Source: Flavobacteriales bacterium (GTDB lineage Bacteria > Bacteroidota > Bacteroidia > Flavobacteriales_F > PHOS-HE28). From it: DNA of 64,000 nucleotides. Location: the NCBI GenBank assembly GCA_016703005.1, contig JADJCX010000017.1, positions 16,918 through 80,917 on the forward strand, in the 5' to 3' direction. Every line of letters begins with the position of its first letter. The stretch's first letter is position 1. A model generated the notes under the pieces. The model had not been told where the DNA came from. It ran no database searches and saw only the letters and a list, made by a program, of their open reading frames with translations. The position numbers and the translations under genes are program-made. Shown one piece after another: positions 8,109 through 17,743 of this stretch.

Positions 8109-11100
8109 TTACTCAAGTATCAGCTTGCCGCTGACCGATCGATCCGCCCGGGTCACTCTATAGAAATACATGCCCATGGGCTGCCCGGAAGCATCCCATT
8201 GCATCAGGAGATCCCCACCTGGCAGCATTTCTCCATCATACAAGCGCGTTACCAACACCCCTGTCATGCTGAAGACCTCAACTGTCGTATGTGCAGCTTC
8301 ATCCATGGCATGGATGGCCAACGTGGTCACCCCATTGAACGGATTAGGGAATGCCGTGACGCGGATATCCTCGAGAAGGACCTCTTCCTCGATCTCCAGT
8401 TTTGGCACTCCGTTGCAGAGCAGGTAACCGGCCGCTTCCGTTCCACCTTCGTATCCATTGTTAATGGTGCTGATCGCAGTGTGCAGTTGCGCCAGCGTGT
8501 AGCTCGAAGTGCAACCACCAATGCGCTTGTCCGCTTCAGTGGCCAAGGCTGCAACGGTCATCCCGGCGAAGGGACCACTGCCGATCACCATGTCCTTCAG
8601 GGCGAGTTGGCTCGTGCTGAACCAAGGGTTGTACGCGTCGAACTTCAATGTCAACTTCAATGCGACAAGTTCACCGGCGAGGGCATTCGAATACCCTGAG
8701 CCGGGGTTGGTAAGCGTACCCGCCGGCAGCGCAGCGACGGCGCCAGTGGAAGGCAGGAATGCCGAAACTGCTGCAGCCGTGGTAAGCTTCAACTTGTTGC
8801 TTCCACAGCCGATGGTCAGGTAGTCCGGTGAGGTGTACAACCATCCGAAATAGGCCGTCATGTAGGCGGCTGGGTTTGTACTGCCGTTACTCGTTGCCCC
8901 CCATGTAGCCTGTGATTCCGTGCGCAGGCCATCGCAAATGGTGGTGCCGACCGGTGGGGTATACGTGGCCGTGGCGGAACTGCCACAGCCGTTGGAAGAC
9001 ATAACCGTTACCGCGTATGTGCCCGCCGAGCTGACCGTGGCCGTAGCTGTGGTTTGCACCGGGTTCGTCGTCCAGCTGTAAGTATAAGGTGATGGCGCAA
9101 CACTTGCAGCCGCCGTAATGGTCCCTGCAGCTGTATTGGTGGTGCACACGACCACCGGCAACGGTTTCGCAGTGACCGTAACAGCCGCAGATGTGTTCGA
9201 GCACCCACCACTGGTGATCGTTACGGTATGACTGCCGGAGGTTGAAGCAACGTACGTACTACCGGTTGCACCCGTTATTGTTGTTCCGTTGCGTTTCCAC
9301 ACGTACGTGTACCCGACGCCCGTGTTCGCGCTGAGCGTTACGCTTCCGCCAGCGCAGAACGTAGTGCTGCCACCTGCAGTAACCGTGGCCGTAACAGTTG
9401 TGGGCGTTCCCACGCATTGGCAGTTAGCGCTCCACTTATCATTGATCGTGCAGGCGTTGCCGTCGTTGCAGTTAGCACCGGGCACGGCAGGGCCACCGAC
9501 GACTCCTTGGCAGTCGACCGGGGCGCTTGCAGAGGGCACGTAGTTCACCGATGCGATCTGACTGCAACCGTTCGCGGCGGTAACACCAACAGTATAGGTG
9601 CCTGCTGCACTCACAGTCGCGGTGGCGGTAGTTTGGATCGGGTTCGTGGTCCATGCATATACATAGGGACCCGGTGGGCCCGAAATTGTTGCCGTAACCG
9701 TTCCAGCGGTTCCGTTCGCCGTGCATACGATGGTGGGCAATGCGTTCACCGTTACCGTTGTGCCTGGTGACGTTACAGCGCAGCCGTTCCTGGTCACCGT
9801 AACCGTGTGACTTCCGGAGGTGTTGGAGTTGTATGTGCTTGCCGTTGCTCCGGCTATCACCGTACCGTTCCGGCTCCACGTGTAGGCGTAGCCCGCACCG
9901 GTACTGGCATTCAGGTTCACGCTGCCTCCGGTGCAGAATGTTGTGGTTGATGCGGGTGTGATCGTTGCGGTAGGTGAGTTGGCAACCCCTACGCACTGGC
10001 AGTTCGTATTCCAAGTGTCGCTGATCGTGCAGGCGTTGCCATCGTTACAAGCTGCGCCGGGTAGGGCAGTTCCTCCCACCACACCTTGGCAATCAGGCGC
10101 AGGTGCGCCACCGGCAGCGGTGGAGAACGCCCCCAGCGAAAGGTTGAAAAAGCTTCCGCTCGGGGTGGTCTGCAACTTGATCGCGCGCACCATGTATTGC
10201 GCGCCGGCGACGAACGGGACACCCGCGTTCTGGAAGGTCGTACCGGTGATCATGGTCGTGTTAATGCGGGTGAGGCTGCCATTGGCGTTGATCCTATCGA
10301 TGTGATAGCCAAGCACGGTTTCAGCGCTTGCCGTCCAAGCGAAGGAAGCGAGGCCCCCGGCGTTCGCGACCGAGAAGTTCGAAGGCGGGGCCACCATGCG
10401 CGTGCGCAATGTTGGATCACCCATGAGGCCCAAGTGCACGCGGCCGATCGTACCCTGCCATCCGTCGGTCAGCGGTGTGTAGAGCGCAGTGTTGTTCATG
10501 GTGGCGAGCGTGCTGGTGCCGATCGTTTCGCCTAAGCCCATGTGGTGCACGTACCACGCCGGGATGGCGGCGTAGCAATTCACCAATGCATCACCGCTGG
10601 CCAATGCGGCGCGCAGGAAATTGTTCTTGTTGTCCCAATCGCCGAAATAGCTTCCGAAGGACATGTTGAACACGCTGCCGAGTGCGACGGTGTTGGCGTA
10701 GTCATCCGTGATGGCCACGTTGCTCGCCCCGTTGTAGGTGAGCACGCCACCAACCGTGGCTTGAAGCCCACCGCCGCTGGCGTAAGACCACAGGTAGCTC
10801 TGTCCGTTCACGTAATAGGTGAACGGGAAGCCCGTGCCCGGAGCTGCGGTGACGTTGGCGGCACCGACCATCGTGGAGAAGCCGCGCCAACCGCTGCCGG
10901 CCATCGGGCTGCCAGCCCATTGCAGATTGTCGAAGAGGATCGCCCGTTCCTGTGGCACAAGGCCTTTCACCTTGTAGTTGTGAAGCTTGATCAGGTAGTT
11001 ACGCGTCAGTTGGGTCTCGGTTTGGGAGAAGGCCGGCATGTCGTACATGTCCACGCGGCCCACTTGCAGTTCGAGCGCGCTCGGGTAATCGCTCTGGTCG

Positions 11101-11843
11101 AATTTCCCATCACCCGGAACGTTGTTGTTGGCGGTACGCGCGGCACTGGTCACGCTAACGCTGTTGTCTGTCCAGCTACCGTTCAGTTCGCCGTAATAGC
11201 CGTCACAGGGCCATGCACCTTTGTGTTCGCTATGGCCGTCGGGGTTCTGGTTGCCGCTGTACGGCACGGCCAAGTGGCCGACAATGAAGAGCGCCCTTAC
11301 GTTGACGGGGTCGGCATTGTAGTGCGCCTGTACGGTGCTACGAACGGTTGCAACGGATGCGGTCCGGGCGAGATCCGTGCGTAGCACGGTCCACCCATCG
11401 GCCTTCATATCGTTTTGGAGCTGCGTCAACTCAGTGGCCAATGACGATGTGAAGGTGTTATCCACTAGCAGCACGATCTTTCCACGATAGTCGGCCGCAG
11501 GCACTTCGATACCGGAACACAAATACCCGCTACCGGTGGTGCCGCCTGCCACCCGAACGACCTTGTACTCATAGGCCGTCCCAACGGTAACAGCATAGTC
11601 GGTGTAGCTGGTCGCAGAGGCTGCGGGCGCAGCAATAGCACTGCTCCAAGCCGTTGCGCTACGCAGCTTGCGATATACCGTGATACTGCTCGTATTGGGC
11701 AATGTGGTCCATGCCAGCGTGATGCTAGGTGTCGTTTTCTGAACAGTTGCGGATAGAGGCACAGACACGAATTCGCTGCTGCTCTGGGCAATGCATAAGC
11801 TGGCTACGAGAACAGCGAGAACAGTAAGGTGATGACGGAGCAT
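8109..11843 (-). CDS. Large secreted T9SS protein with a C25-like domain and two Cys-rich/Ig-like repeats, ~1244 aa
   Basis: The start at 11843 (MLRHHLTVLAVLVASLCIAQ) gives a signal peptide. In order I see a fibronectin III-like domain (to ~residue 115), a region resembling C25/gingipain-type peptidases (~120-480, strand motif ALFIVGH and a later NMSFGSYFGDWDN), a second fibronectin III-like domain, two copies of a unit DCQGVVGG...CNDGNACT...NCQCVG each followed by Ig/PKD-like domains, and a C-terminal T9SS type A sorting domain (FPNPFNG ... GMYFYRV ... GKLILE). The position where C25 enzymes carry the catalytic Cys appears to be Ser/Phe, so peptidase activity is doubtful. It is transcribed alone, between its own terminator and an upstream non-coding stretch. 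Confidence 0.75.
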   Translation of the reverse strand: MLRHHLTVLAVLVASLCIAQSSSEFVSVPLSATVQKTTPSITLAWTTLPNTSSITVYRKLRSATAWSSAIAAPAASATSYTDYAVTVGTAYEYKVVRVAGGTTGSGYLCSGIEVPAADYRGKIVLLVDNTFTSSLATELTQLQNDMKADGWTVLRTDLARTASVATVRSTVQAHYNADPVNVRALFIVGHLAVPYSGNQNPDGHSEHKGAWPCDGYYGELNGSWTDNSVSVTSAARTANNNVPGDGKFDQSDYPSALELQVGRVDMYDMPAFSQTETQLTRNYLIKLHNYKVKGLVPQERAILFDNLQWAGSPMAGSGWRGFSTMVGAANVTAAPGTGFPFTYYVNGQSYLWSYASGGGLQATVGGVLTYNGASNVAITDDYANTVALGSVFNMSFGSYFGDWDNKNNFLRAALASGDALVNCYAAIPAWYVHHMGLGETIGTSTLATMNNTALYTPLTDGWQGTIGRVHLGLMGDPTLRTRMVAPPSNFSVANAGGLASFAWTASAETVLGYHIDRINANGSLTRINTTMITGTTFQNAGVPFVAGAQYMVRAIKLQTTPSGSFFNLSLGAFSTAAGGAPAPDCQGVVGGTALPGAACNDGNACTISDTWNTNCQCVGVANSPTATITPASTTTFCTGGSVNLNASTGAGYAYTWSRNGTVIAGATASTYNSNTSGSHTVTVTRNGCAVTSPGTTVTVNALPTIVCTANGTAGTVTATISGPPGPYVYAWTTNPIQTTATATVSAAGTYTVGVTAANGCSQIASVNYVPSASAPVDCQGVVGGPAVPGANCNDGNACTINDKWSANCQCVGTPTTVTATVTAGGSTTFCAGGSVTLSANTGVGYTYVWKRNGTTITGATGSTYVASTSGSHTVTITSGGCSNTSAAVTVTAKPLPVVVCTTNTAAGTITAAASVAPSPYTYSWTTNPVQTTATATVSSAGTYAVTVMSSNGCGSSATATYTPPVGTTICDGLRTESQATWGATSNGSTNPAAYMTAYFGWLYTSPDYLTIGCGSNKLKLTTAAAVSAFLPSTGAVAALPAGTLTNPGSGYSNALAGELVALKLTLKFDAYNPWFSTSQLALKDMVIGSGPFAGMTVAALATEADKRIGGCTSSYTLAQLHTAISTINNGYEGGTEAAGYLLCNGVPKLEIEEEVLLEDIRVTAFPNPFNGVTTLAIHAMDEAAHTTVEVFSMTGVLVTRLYDGEMLPGGDLLMQWDASGQPMGMYFYRVTRADRSVSGKLILE
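9411..9520 (-). repeat. Internal Cys-rich repeat, copy 2
   Basis: This encodes the second DCQGVVGG...CNDGNACT...CQCVG unit of the large T9SS protein. It is clearly similar at the nucleotide level to 9991-10098. Confidence 0.7.
9991..10098 (-). repeat. Internal Cys-rich repeat, copy 1
   Basis: This is the first Cys-rich unit, about 580 bases from copy 2. The shared core includes CTGATCGTGCAGGCGTTGCC on the + strand (GCTGATCGTG replaced by ATTGATCGTG in the other copy). Confidence 0.7.
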
Positions 11844-12129
11844 GGGCAATTGGTTCAGGTTTTCCGGGCCCCAAAAGAAGTCCATGGCGCAACGCGAGTA
11901 AACCCCCTAAGGTCCTTGATGGACAAGGCTTTTGGCGCTTCTGTCGGGCGGCAATGCCGTTTCATCGGGCGCATATCCGGATCGGACCGGAGCATGTCCC
12001 GCTTCGACGGTTCGGGCAACGATCCGCCGAAGGCACCGATCCATTCCGACGGGAGCCATATGCAGCCCGTCGGAGAACACGTTTGCGCATTAACAGCTGA
12101 TCGTTCATTGCGTGGCGCATCTTCGCGGA
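11844..12129. other. Non-coding stretch with inverted repeats
   Basis: No convincing ORF was found in this ~286-base stretch. Near the left edge the minus strand has TTCTTTTG (about 11873-11880), a possible -7 box for the large T9SS gene. At 12045-12053 and 12066-12074 there is a perfect 9-bp inverted repeat (TCCGACGGG / CCCGTCGGA) with a 12-base spacer, and shorter repeats lie on its left. It could be a leader, an operator or part of a small RNA. Confidence 0.4.
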
Positions 12130-12273
12130 ATGCGCAGGAACGTGTTCCGAGTACTCGCCCGGTTAAACAAGTTGCTGTTGCCGAAACTGTGGCATCGCGA
12201 CCTGCGCAAACTGAGCAAGGTTCAGTTGGCCATTGCGGCCTGGCGCTACTTCGTCACCAAGAACGCGCTGTAA
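12130..12273 (+). CDS. Small conserved basic protein, 47 aa
   Basis: The ORF begins MRRNVFRVLARLNKLLLP and ends AAWRYFVTKNAL. It is Arg/Lys-rich with an amphipathic N-terminal helix, and I recognise the pattern (ARLNK-LLP ... LQLAI-WRY-VTKNAL) from short proteins found widely in Flavobacteriales. These are sometimes labelled SsrA-binding protein in databases, but this one is far too short to be SmpB. Function unknown. It converges with the SGNH gene that ends at 12278. It is too short for most default gene finders. Confidence 0.6.
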   Translation: MRRNVFRVLARLNKLLLPKLWHRDLRKLSKVQLAIAAWRYFVTKNAL

Positions 12274-12277
12274 GAAT

Positions 12278-13189
12278 TCACTGCATCAAGGCGTCGACCA
12301 GCTTGCGTTGTGCTTCAACGGTCAGATGCAGCGGATCGCGATAATTATTGCGGTCGGCGCTGATCGGGTTGCCAAGAGTGTCGAGGTCGACGTACGTGGC
12401 AATGCTACCTAAGCGCTCGCGGTACCCCGCTTGTAGCGGGTCCAGACCTGCTGCTGAACGGATCCCATGCAGTTCATGGTAAGCTGGCCACTCTATCAGT
12501 AGCAGTTCGGTCCCGCGCAGGCGGCAGTGGCGTGCGATCGACTCAAGTCGCGCATAGAACGAAGTGTCCATGATGAAGTTGGTCGCCGCCTCGGTCTCCA
12601 TATCAACGACGTTGTTCCAGTGATCGGGTGCCAGCACATCGTATTGAACGGACTCCGGTGACCAAAATGCTTTCAACGCCAGTGCCGTGGCTGCAAGCAC
12701 GCGTCTGTTGCTCACATAGAGGCCCGGGGTGCTTTCCACTGCGAATGGTTCGCTGTAGAGATCATAGTCTTGACCCGCCGCCATGTTGCGGAAGCTCACT
12801 TGCAGCCAAACTGTTCCGGGCGAGGCAATGCTGTCGATGTAGCCGAACACATCCGCCGCTGTGCGGTGGTTCCCGCCCGGCACCCCGAAGTTGTACCAAG
12901 GTTTACCCGTGACTTTCGCCAAGTGTTCCAAGTCGAAGTAGGAGAGGCGTGAATCGCCGATGAGGACATTGGGGACCGGTGTGCGGCGGTACTCCTTCAT
13001 CTTCCACATCAGGTTACTGAAGGCCATGGTGCGGCCATCGTGGTTCAGGTTCTTCAGCTTCACAGCATCATCAACCACGTGCGACCAGTTGAAGTAATTG
13101 TAGGGATCCACGACAACCACCACGCCGAACACGAAGGAGAATGGCGCGCTGATGAGCGCAAGTCGGAGGAAGAATTTGCGCAGGCCCAT
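12278..13189 (-). CDS. SGNH/GDSL-like acyltransferase partner of the MBOAT protein
   Basis: This 303-aa protein has an N-terminal membrane anchor (residues 5-30) and an SGNH-like periplasmic domain. The block I Ser is in VLIGDSRLSYF and the terminal Asp-His pair in YRDPLHLT; LLIEWPAYHEL fits block V's strand region. Its start ATG at 13189 overlaps the MBOAT stop by one base (TAATG), so translation is coupled. Pairs of this kind (AlgI with AlgX/AlgJ, DltB with DltD) move acetyl groups across the membrane onto a polysaccharide. The substrate is not shown by the sequence. Confidence 0.78.
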   Translation of the reverse strand: MGLRKFFLRLALISAPFSFVFGVVVVVDPYNYFNWSHVVDDAVKLKNLNHDGRTMAFSNLMWKMKEYRRTPVPNVLIGDSRLSYFDLEHLAKVTGKPWYNFGVPGGNHRTAADVFGYIDSIASPGTVWLQVSFRNMAAGQDYDLYSEPFAVESTPGLYVSNRRVLAATALALKAFWSPESVQYDVLAPDHWNNVVDMETEAATNFIMDTSFYARLESIARHCRLRGTELLLIEWPAYHELHGIRSAAGLDPLQAGYRERLGSIATYVDLDTLGNPISADRNNYRDPLHLTVEAQRKLVDALMQ

Positions 13190-14658
13190 TAGAACTGGAA
13201 GTAGATGAACTGTGCAGTGTGGTAGTAGCTGCCCAGGAAAATGCAGAAGGCCACAATGCCCGCGTATACGGCATACCGTTTCATGGGCGACCACGAGGCA
13301 AGGCGCAATGTCATGGATCTGCGATCGTGCATGCGCTGCACCAATTCCATGATCGCGATGCCGAGCAAGGCCACGTACATTTCATTGGCGGAAGAGCCGA
13401 CCATCGGGGCCCAGAACGTGAGCGCATCGCTTGTGAGGAAGCCGCCGAGGTTGGTGAACAAATGCGTTACGATGTACCATGCATTGGTCATGGTGTCGGC
13501 ACGGAAGAAGATCCATGCGAACGCTACCAAGAGAAGTGTGGTGCTCGTTTGCACCGCATTGTTCAACCACGTAGCCTTTCCTAGCCCCAGCGCAGCACCC
13601 AACTTGCCTCGCGCATTCGCCGTTACTACCGCGAATACGAGGTAGAAACCATGGAGCCCCCCCCACGCGATGTAGGTCCAGTTCGCTCCATGCCATAGCC
13701 CGCTCAGCAGGAAGGTGATCATGAGGTTGTAGTACCACCGCCATTTCACAACGCGATTGCCACCCAAGCTGATGTATACATAATCGCGGAACCAGCTGCT
13801 GAGACTGATGTGCCAGCGCCGCCAGAATTCGCTGATGTTGGTGCTGTAGTATGGTGTACGGAAGTTCCGCATGAGGTCGATGCCCAGTGTTCGTGCAGCG
13901 CCGAGCGCTATGTCGCTATAGCCGCTGAAGTCGCAGTAGATCTGTATGGTGAAGAAGATGGTGGCGAGTATCAGCGCCGGGCCATCGTGGGCTTGTGGAT
14001 CGTCGTATACATGATTCACCATGGCGGCAACGCGATCGGCGATCACCAGCTTCTTGAAGAATCCCCACGCCATCAACTTCAAACCGCTTGTTACAGTCTT
14101 GTAGTCAAAATCGAACTTTAAGTGGAGTTGGCGCAGCAGGTTGTCGGGCCGCTCGATCGGCCCGGCCACCAACTGCGGATAGAACATCACGTAGAGCGAG
14201 AAGAGGCCAAGGTGTCGTTCGGCCGGCTGGTTGCCACGGTATACTTCAATAGTGTAGCTCAATGACTGGAACGTGTGGAAGGACAGCCCGATGGGGAGGA
14301 TGATCCCGAGGTCGGGAACACTGTAATCCAAGTACCCGAACGAATGGACCAGATCTTCCCAGTTGTCGGTAAGGAAGCCGTAGTACTTGAAGATGGCGAG
14401 CACCCCGACATTGGCGATGATGCTGGCGATCAACCAGCGTTTGCGCGTGGCGCCGGTGCTCCCGGCGATCAAGATGCCTGCGGCGTAGTCAACGGCGATC
14501 GTGAAGGCGAGGATGAGGATGTACACCGGCACGAAGGCCATGTAGAACCAGCAGCTCGCAGCCAACAGCATGGGCCAGCGGTAGCGGTAGGGCAACACGT
14601 AGTACAGTGTTGTCACCAGCACGAAGAAGAACAGGAACTGGATCGAATTGAAGATCAT
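13189..14658 (-). CDS. MBOAT-family O-acyltransferase (AlgI-like)
   Basis: This 489-aa polytopic membrane protein has the MBOAT hallmarks: an RRWHISLSSWFRDYVYISLGG block and the catalytic His in LLSGLWHGANWTY. AlgI-type proteins take an acyl group from a cytoplasmic donor and pass it to an extracytoplasmic partner. The partner here is the coupled SGNH gene directly downstream. No polysaccharide synthase lies next to it, so the acylated polymer is unknown. Upstream (14659-14811) I see no clear promoter. Confidence 0.9.
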   Translation of the reverse strand: MIFNSIQFLFFFVLVTTLYYVLPYRYRWPMLLAASCWFYMAFVPVYILILAFTIAVDYAAGILIAGSTGATRKRWLIASIIANVGVLAIFKYYGFLTDNWEDLVHSFGYLDYSVPDLGIILPIGLSFHTFQSLSYTIEVYRGNQPAERHLGLFSLYVMFYPQLVAGPIERPDNLLRQLHLKFDFDYKTVTSGLKLMAWGFFKKLVIADRVAAMVNHVYDDPQAHDGPALILATIFFTIQIYCDFSGYSDIALGAARTLGIDLMRNFRTPYYSTNISEFWRRWHISLSSWFRDYVYISLGGNRVVKWRWYYNLMITFLLSGLWHGANWTYIAWGGLHGFYLVFAVVTANARGKLGAALGLGKATWLNNAVQTSTTLLLVAFAWIFFRADTMTNAWYIVTHLFTNLGGFLTSDALTFWAPMVGSSANEMYVALLGIAIMELVQRMHDRRSMTLRLASWSPMKRYAVYAGIVAFCIFLGSYYHTAQFIYFQF

Positions 14659-14811
14659 GCGGGGAACTGCTGCCCGGGCGGCGGCCTGCTAAGCTGCGCT
14701 TTCCTGACGGGTTGCAAGATCCGTCGGCGCCAGCTCACAAGTGGGCGACAGGTCCTGTGGTTTTCAGCCCACCCGGGTTGATGGAACTTCCCCTTGGGCC
14801 GAACGATAGAT

Positions 14812-16188
14812 TCACCCGAAGAGTTGGCCAAGCACATCGTCAACCCGGCCGACCTGCACCACATCAATGCCCTTGGTGCCGCCGATGCCGGTTGTACCCT
14901 TCGGTACGAAAACGCGTGCGAAACCGAGTTTGCGTGCTTCCGCGATGCGCTGCTCCGTTCGTGTTACAGGTCGGATCTCCCCGGTGAGCCCAACTTCGCC
15001 AGCGAAGCAAACATCCATTGGTACAGCAATGTCCTCACTACTGCTCAGTACCGCGCAAACCACCGCTAGGTCGATCGCCGGTTCCTCTATTCGGAAGCCG
15101 CCAGCCAGATTCAGAAAGACATCTTTTTGCCCGAGCCGGAACCAGCAGCGCTTCTCCAGAACGGCGAGCAGCATATTCATTCTACGCAGGTCGAAGCCCG
15201 TGGCACTGCGTTGTGGTGTACCATAAACCGCGCTGCTCACGAGAGCTTGGACTTCGATCAGCAATGGACGGCCACCGTCCATCGTAACGGATACCACGAC
15301 CCCACTGGGCCGCTCGCCGCGTTGGCCCAATAACACTTGACTGGGGTCCGCGACCTCGGTGAGGCCGGTGCCTCTCATTTCGTAGATGCCCAACTCGTTC
15401 GTGCTGCCGAAGCGGTTCTTCAGCGGTCTCAGTAACCTGTAGGCGTGGTCGCGATCACCTTCGAACTGAAGCACACAGTCCACCATGTGTTCCAGCACTT
15501 TCGGTCCGGCCAGCAGCCCTTCCTTCGTAATGTGCCCGATGAGCACAACCGGAATACCCGTGGTCTTGGCAAGTCGAAGCAGTTCGGCGGTGCATTCACG
15601 CACTTGGCCAACGCTTCCGGGACTGGCGTCCAATACCGCTGTGTGCAGCGTCTGTATACTGTCGATCACCAACAAGCCGGGCTTCAAGTCCTCAACTTGT
15701 TTGAAGATGTTCTGGGTATTGGTTTCGGTAAGGATGAAGCACTTCTCAGCAGCACCTGGGAGCTTGTTCGTGTCGATGCGCTCTGCGCGCATCTTGATCT
15801 GGTGCTCACTCTCCTCGCCGCTTACATAGAGCGTGCGCAAACGTGGAGCGCGAACGGCGGTCTGAAGGAGCAGGGTGCTTTTTCCGATCCCCGGTTCGCC
15901 CCCTAACAACACAATGCTGCCGGGTACGATGCCGCCACCGAGCACGCGGTCCAGTTCAGCATCTCCCAATGGAATGCGCGGTCCATCCTCCAGCGGAATG
16001 GCGCTGATGGCAATGGGCTTTGGAGTTCGCGCTTTCAGGGAAGTCGGTAACGCACGTTTCTCTTCCGCACGGTCGATCACCTCTTCCACCAACGTATTCC
16101 ACTCTTTGCAATTGCCGCATTGGCCCAGCCACTGTGCGAAGCTGGTCCCGCAGTTCTGGCAAACGAATGCCGATCGGACCTTAGCCAT
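14812..16188 (-). CDS. radA: DNA repair protein RadA
   Basis: This 458-aa branch-migration factor has an N-terminal zinc finger (CQNCGTSFAQWLGQCGNC), a RecA-like ATPase with Walker A GEPGIGKSTLL, the RadA KNRFGSTNE motif, and a C-terminal Lon-like domain (AVVCAVLSSSEDIAV ... FAGEVGLTGEIRPV). The start at 16188 (MAKVRSAFVCQ) begins the conserved zinc-finger region, overlapping the upstream gene by 8 bases. RadA acts with RecA in homologous recombination. Confidence 0.96.
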   Translation of the reverse strand: MAKVRSAFVCQNCGTSFAQWLGQCGNCKEWNTLVEEVIDRAEEKRALPTSLKARTPKPIAISAIPLEDGPRIPLGDAELDRVLGGGIVPGSIVLLGGEPGIGKSTLLLQTAVRAPRLRTLYVSGEESEHQIKMRAERIDTNKLPGAAEKCFILTETNTQNIFKQVEDLKPGLLVIDSIQTLHTAVLDASPGSVGQVRECTAELLRLAKTTGIPVVLIGHITKEGLLAGPKVLEHMVDCVLQFEGDRDHAYRLLRPLKNRFGSTNELGIYEMRGTGLTEVADPSQVLLGQRGERPSGVVVSVTMDGGRPLLIEVQALVSSAVYGTPQRSATGFDLRRMNMLLAVLEKRCWFRLGQKDVFLNLAGGFRIEEPAIDLAVVCAVLSSSEDIAVPMDVCFAGEVGLTGEIRPVTRTEQRIAEARKLGFARVFVPKGTTGIGGTKGIDVVQVGRVDDVLGQLFG

Positions 16189-16702
16189 GTTTGATCTTCT
16201 CGACAAGCGCCGTTGTAGAGAAGCCTTGAACAAAGGACAACGATCGCACCGTGCCACCGTTTGCAAGCACAACTTCGCTGCCTACGATCTGTTCGGGTTT
16301 CCAGTCGCCACCCTTCACCAGCACATCCGGTTTCAGAGCGGTGATCAGTTCCAGGGGGGTGTCCTCTTCGAATACGACCACCGCATCCACGCACCGCAAA
16401 GCACCCAAGACGATACCGCGGCTCCGTTGGTCGTTCAATGGTCGGTCCGGTGCCTTACCCAATCGTCTTACCGATGCATCGCTGTTCAGCCCGATCACGA
16501 GCCGATGGCCCAGCGCAGCGGCTTCTTCCAAGTACTGGATGTGGCCTTGATGCACGATGTCGAAGCACCCATTGGTGAACACGATGCGATCGCCCTTGAG
16601 ACGCCAAACGTTCAACATCCGTCGCACCTGCACGAGGTCCATGATGCGTGCTTCGGAGCCCCGGATCGCCGGGGCAAGGACAGGGGCGTGCGTTTCGCTC
16701 AT
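16181..16702 (-). CDS. rfaE2: D-glycero-beta-D-manno-heptose 1-phosphate adenylyltransferase
   Basis: This 173-aa nucleotidyltransferase has the cytidylyltransferase-like motif FTNGCFDIVHQGHIQYL with the HxGH signature, then GLNSDASVRRLGK and VKGGDWKPEQIVG. It corresponds to the C-terminal domain of HldE, here a stand-alone protein, and makes ADP-heptose for the lipopolysaccharide core. It is tightly packed, overlapping both the downstream radA and the upstream flippase-like gene by a few bases. Confidence 0.92.
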   Translation of the reverse strand: MSETHAPVLAPAIRGSEARIMDLVQVRRMLNVWRLKGDRIVFTNGCFDIVHQGHIQYLEEAAALGHRLVIGLNSDASVRRLGKAPDRPLNDQRSRGIVLGALRCVDAVVVFEEDTPLELITALKPDVLVKGGDWKPEQIVGSEVVLANGGTVRSLSFVQGFSTTALVEKIKHG

Positions 16703-17721
16703 GATGTTGCTCGCCGTTTTGCGGCTGCCGATAAAAGTAGAGACAGGCCGCCAAGCACAATGATCATCAATGTCTGTGCGACCCAGAGCAGCCAGCCCAT
16801 TGCCAACGCATCGGGCTGGAGAAGGTCTGCACTATCCACCCCCGGCATGTAGGCGCTAACGATCAGTGCCACGAAGGCAGGGTACACGCCGATGCCCCCC
16901 TGCACCAGTGCTATGCCGATAGAACCGGCAATGAAGCCGGCGAATACACCTGCTGCCGGCACTTCGGCCGTTGTGGGCAACGCAAAGAAGCCTACCCAGA
17001 ACATACCGATGTATAAACCCCAAATAAGGAAAGTGTGCAACACAAAGGCTGCCGTGCGCCGCATGCGCAACACGGAACGCATGCCATCCATGAAGCCCCG
17101 CACGGTGTCTTTCAGTCGAGTCCGCAGCAGGGGCCGCGTAAGAAGGAGCCATACGCCAATGGCCACGCAGATCACAACAACAATGACCGCCCAGACCCAC
17201 CATGGCGTACCGGATGCCGCCTTGGTACCCTGACCGGCACGAAAGGCCGCTATGCGCGTTTGGAGCAGGTCCAGCTTTTCCACTTGTAGCAAGAGCGTAA
17301 CACCTGCAATAATGAGCAGCATGACCATGTCGATGACCCTTTCCGCCAGTATGCTGCCAAAGCCCTTCTCGAAGGGCACACCCTCGCTACGGTATAGCGA
17401 AACGGCCCGGCTTGCTTCACCGGCCCGCTGCACCAGCATGTTCATGAAGTAACCGTTCATGACTGCATGGTAGCAGTTCCAAAAACCCGGTGCGTAACCC
17501 ATCGGCTCCAAAACGTATCGCCAGCGCCATCCGCGACTCACGTGGCTGAGCCATCCCAATAACACGGAGGCGAACAACCACTTCAGGTCCGCTTGGCGAA
17601 AGGCGGTGAACAACTGTTCGCGTTGCTTCTCGTCCAATGCCGAATAGAAATACACGACGAGCCAAATACCCAGTGCGATAGGGATCGCCAGCTTCAGGAA
17701 CCCGATGACCGCTTTCTTCAT
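16699..17721 (-). CDS. Lysylphosphatidylglycerol synthase TM-region / UPF0104 family membrane protein
   Basis: This 340-aa protein has about eight membrane segments and the family motif RGWRWRYVLEPMGY followed by NMLVQRAGEASRAVSLYRSEGVPFEKGFGSILAERVIDM. This family (AglD2/YbhN-like) is thought to move or modify lipid-linked substrates. It overlaps rfaE2 by 4 bases. The adjacent heptose gene suggests a link to the cell envelope, but no substrate can be read from the sequence. Confidence 0.85.
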   Translation of the reverse strand: MKKAVIGFLKLAIPIALGIWLVVYFYSALDEKQREQLFTAFRQADLKWLFASVLLGWLSHVSRGWRWRYVLEPMGYAPGFWNCYHAVMNGYFMNMLVQRAGEASRAVSLYRSEGVPFEKGFGSILAERVIDMVMLLIIAGVTLLLQVEKLDLLQTRIAAFRAGQGTKAASGTPWWVWAVIVVVICVAIGVWLLLTRPLLRTRLKDTVRGFMDGMRSVLRMRRTAAFVLHTFLIWGLYIGMFWVGFFALPTTAEVPAAGVFAGFIAGSIGIALVQGGIGVYPAFVALIVSAYMPGVDSADLLQPDALAMGWLLWVAQTLMIIVLGGLSLLLSAAAKRRATS

Positions 17722-17743
17722 GTGCCGTGCGGTCCTGAACGGT

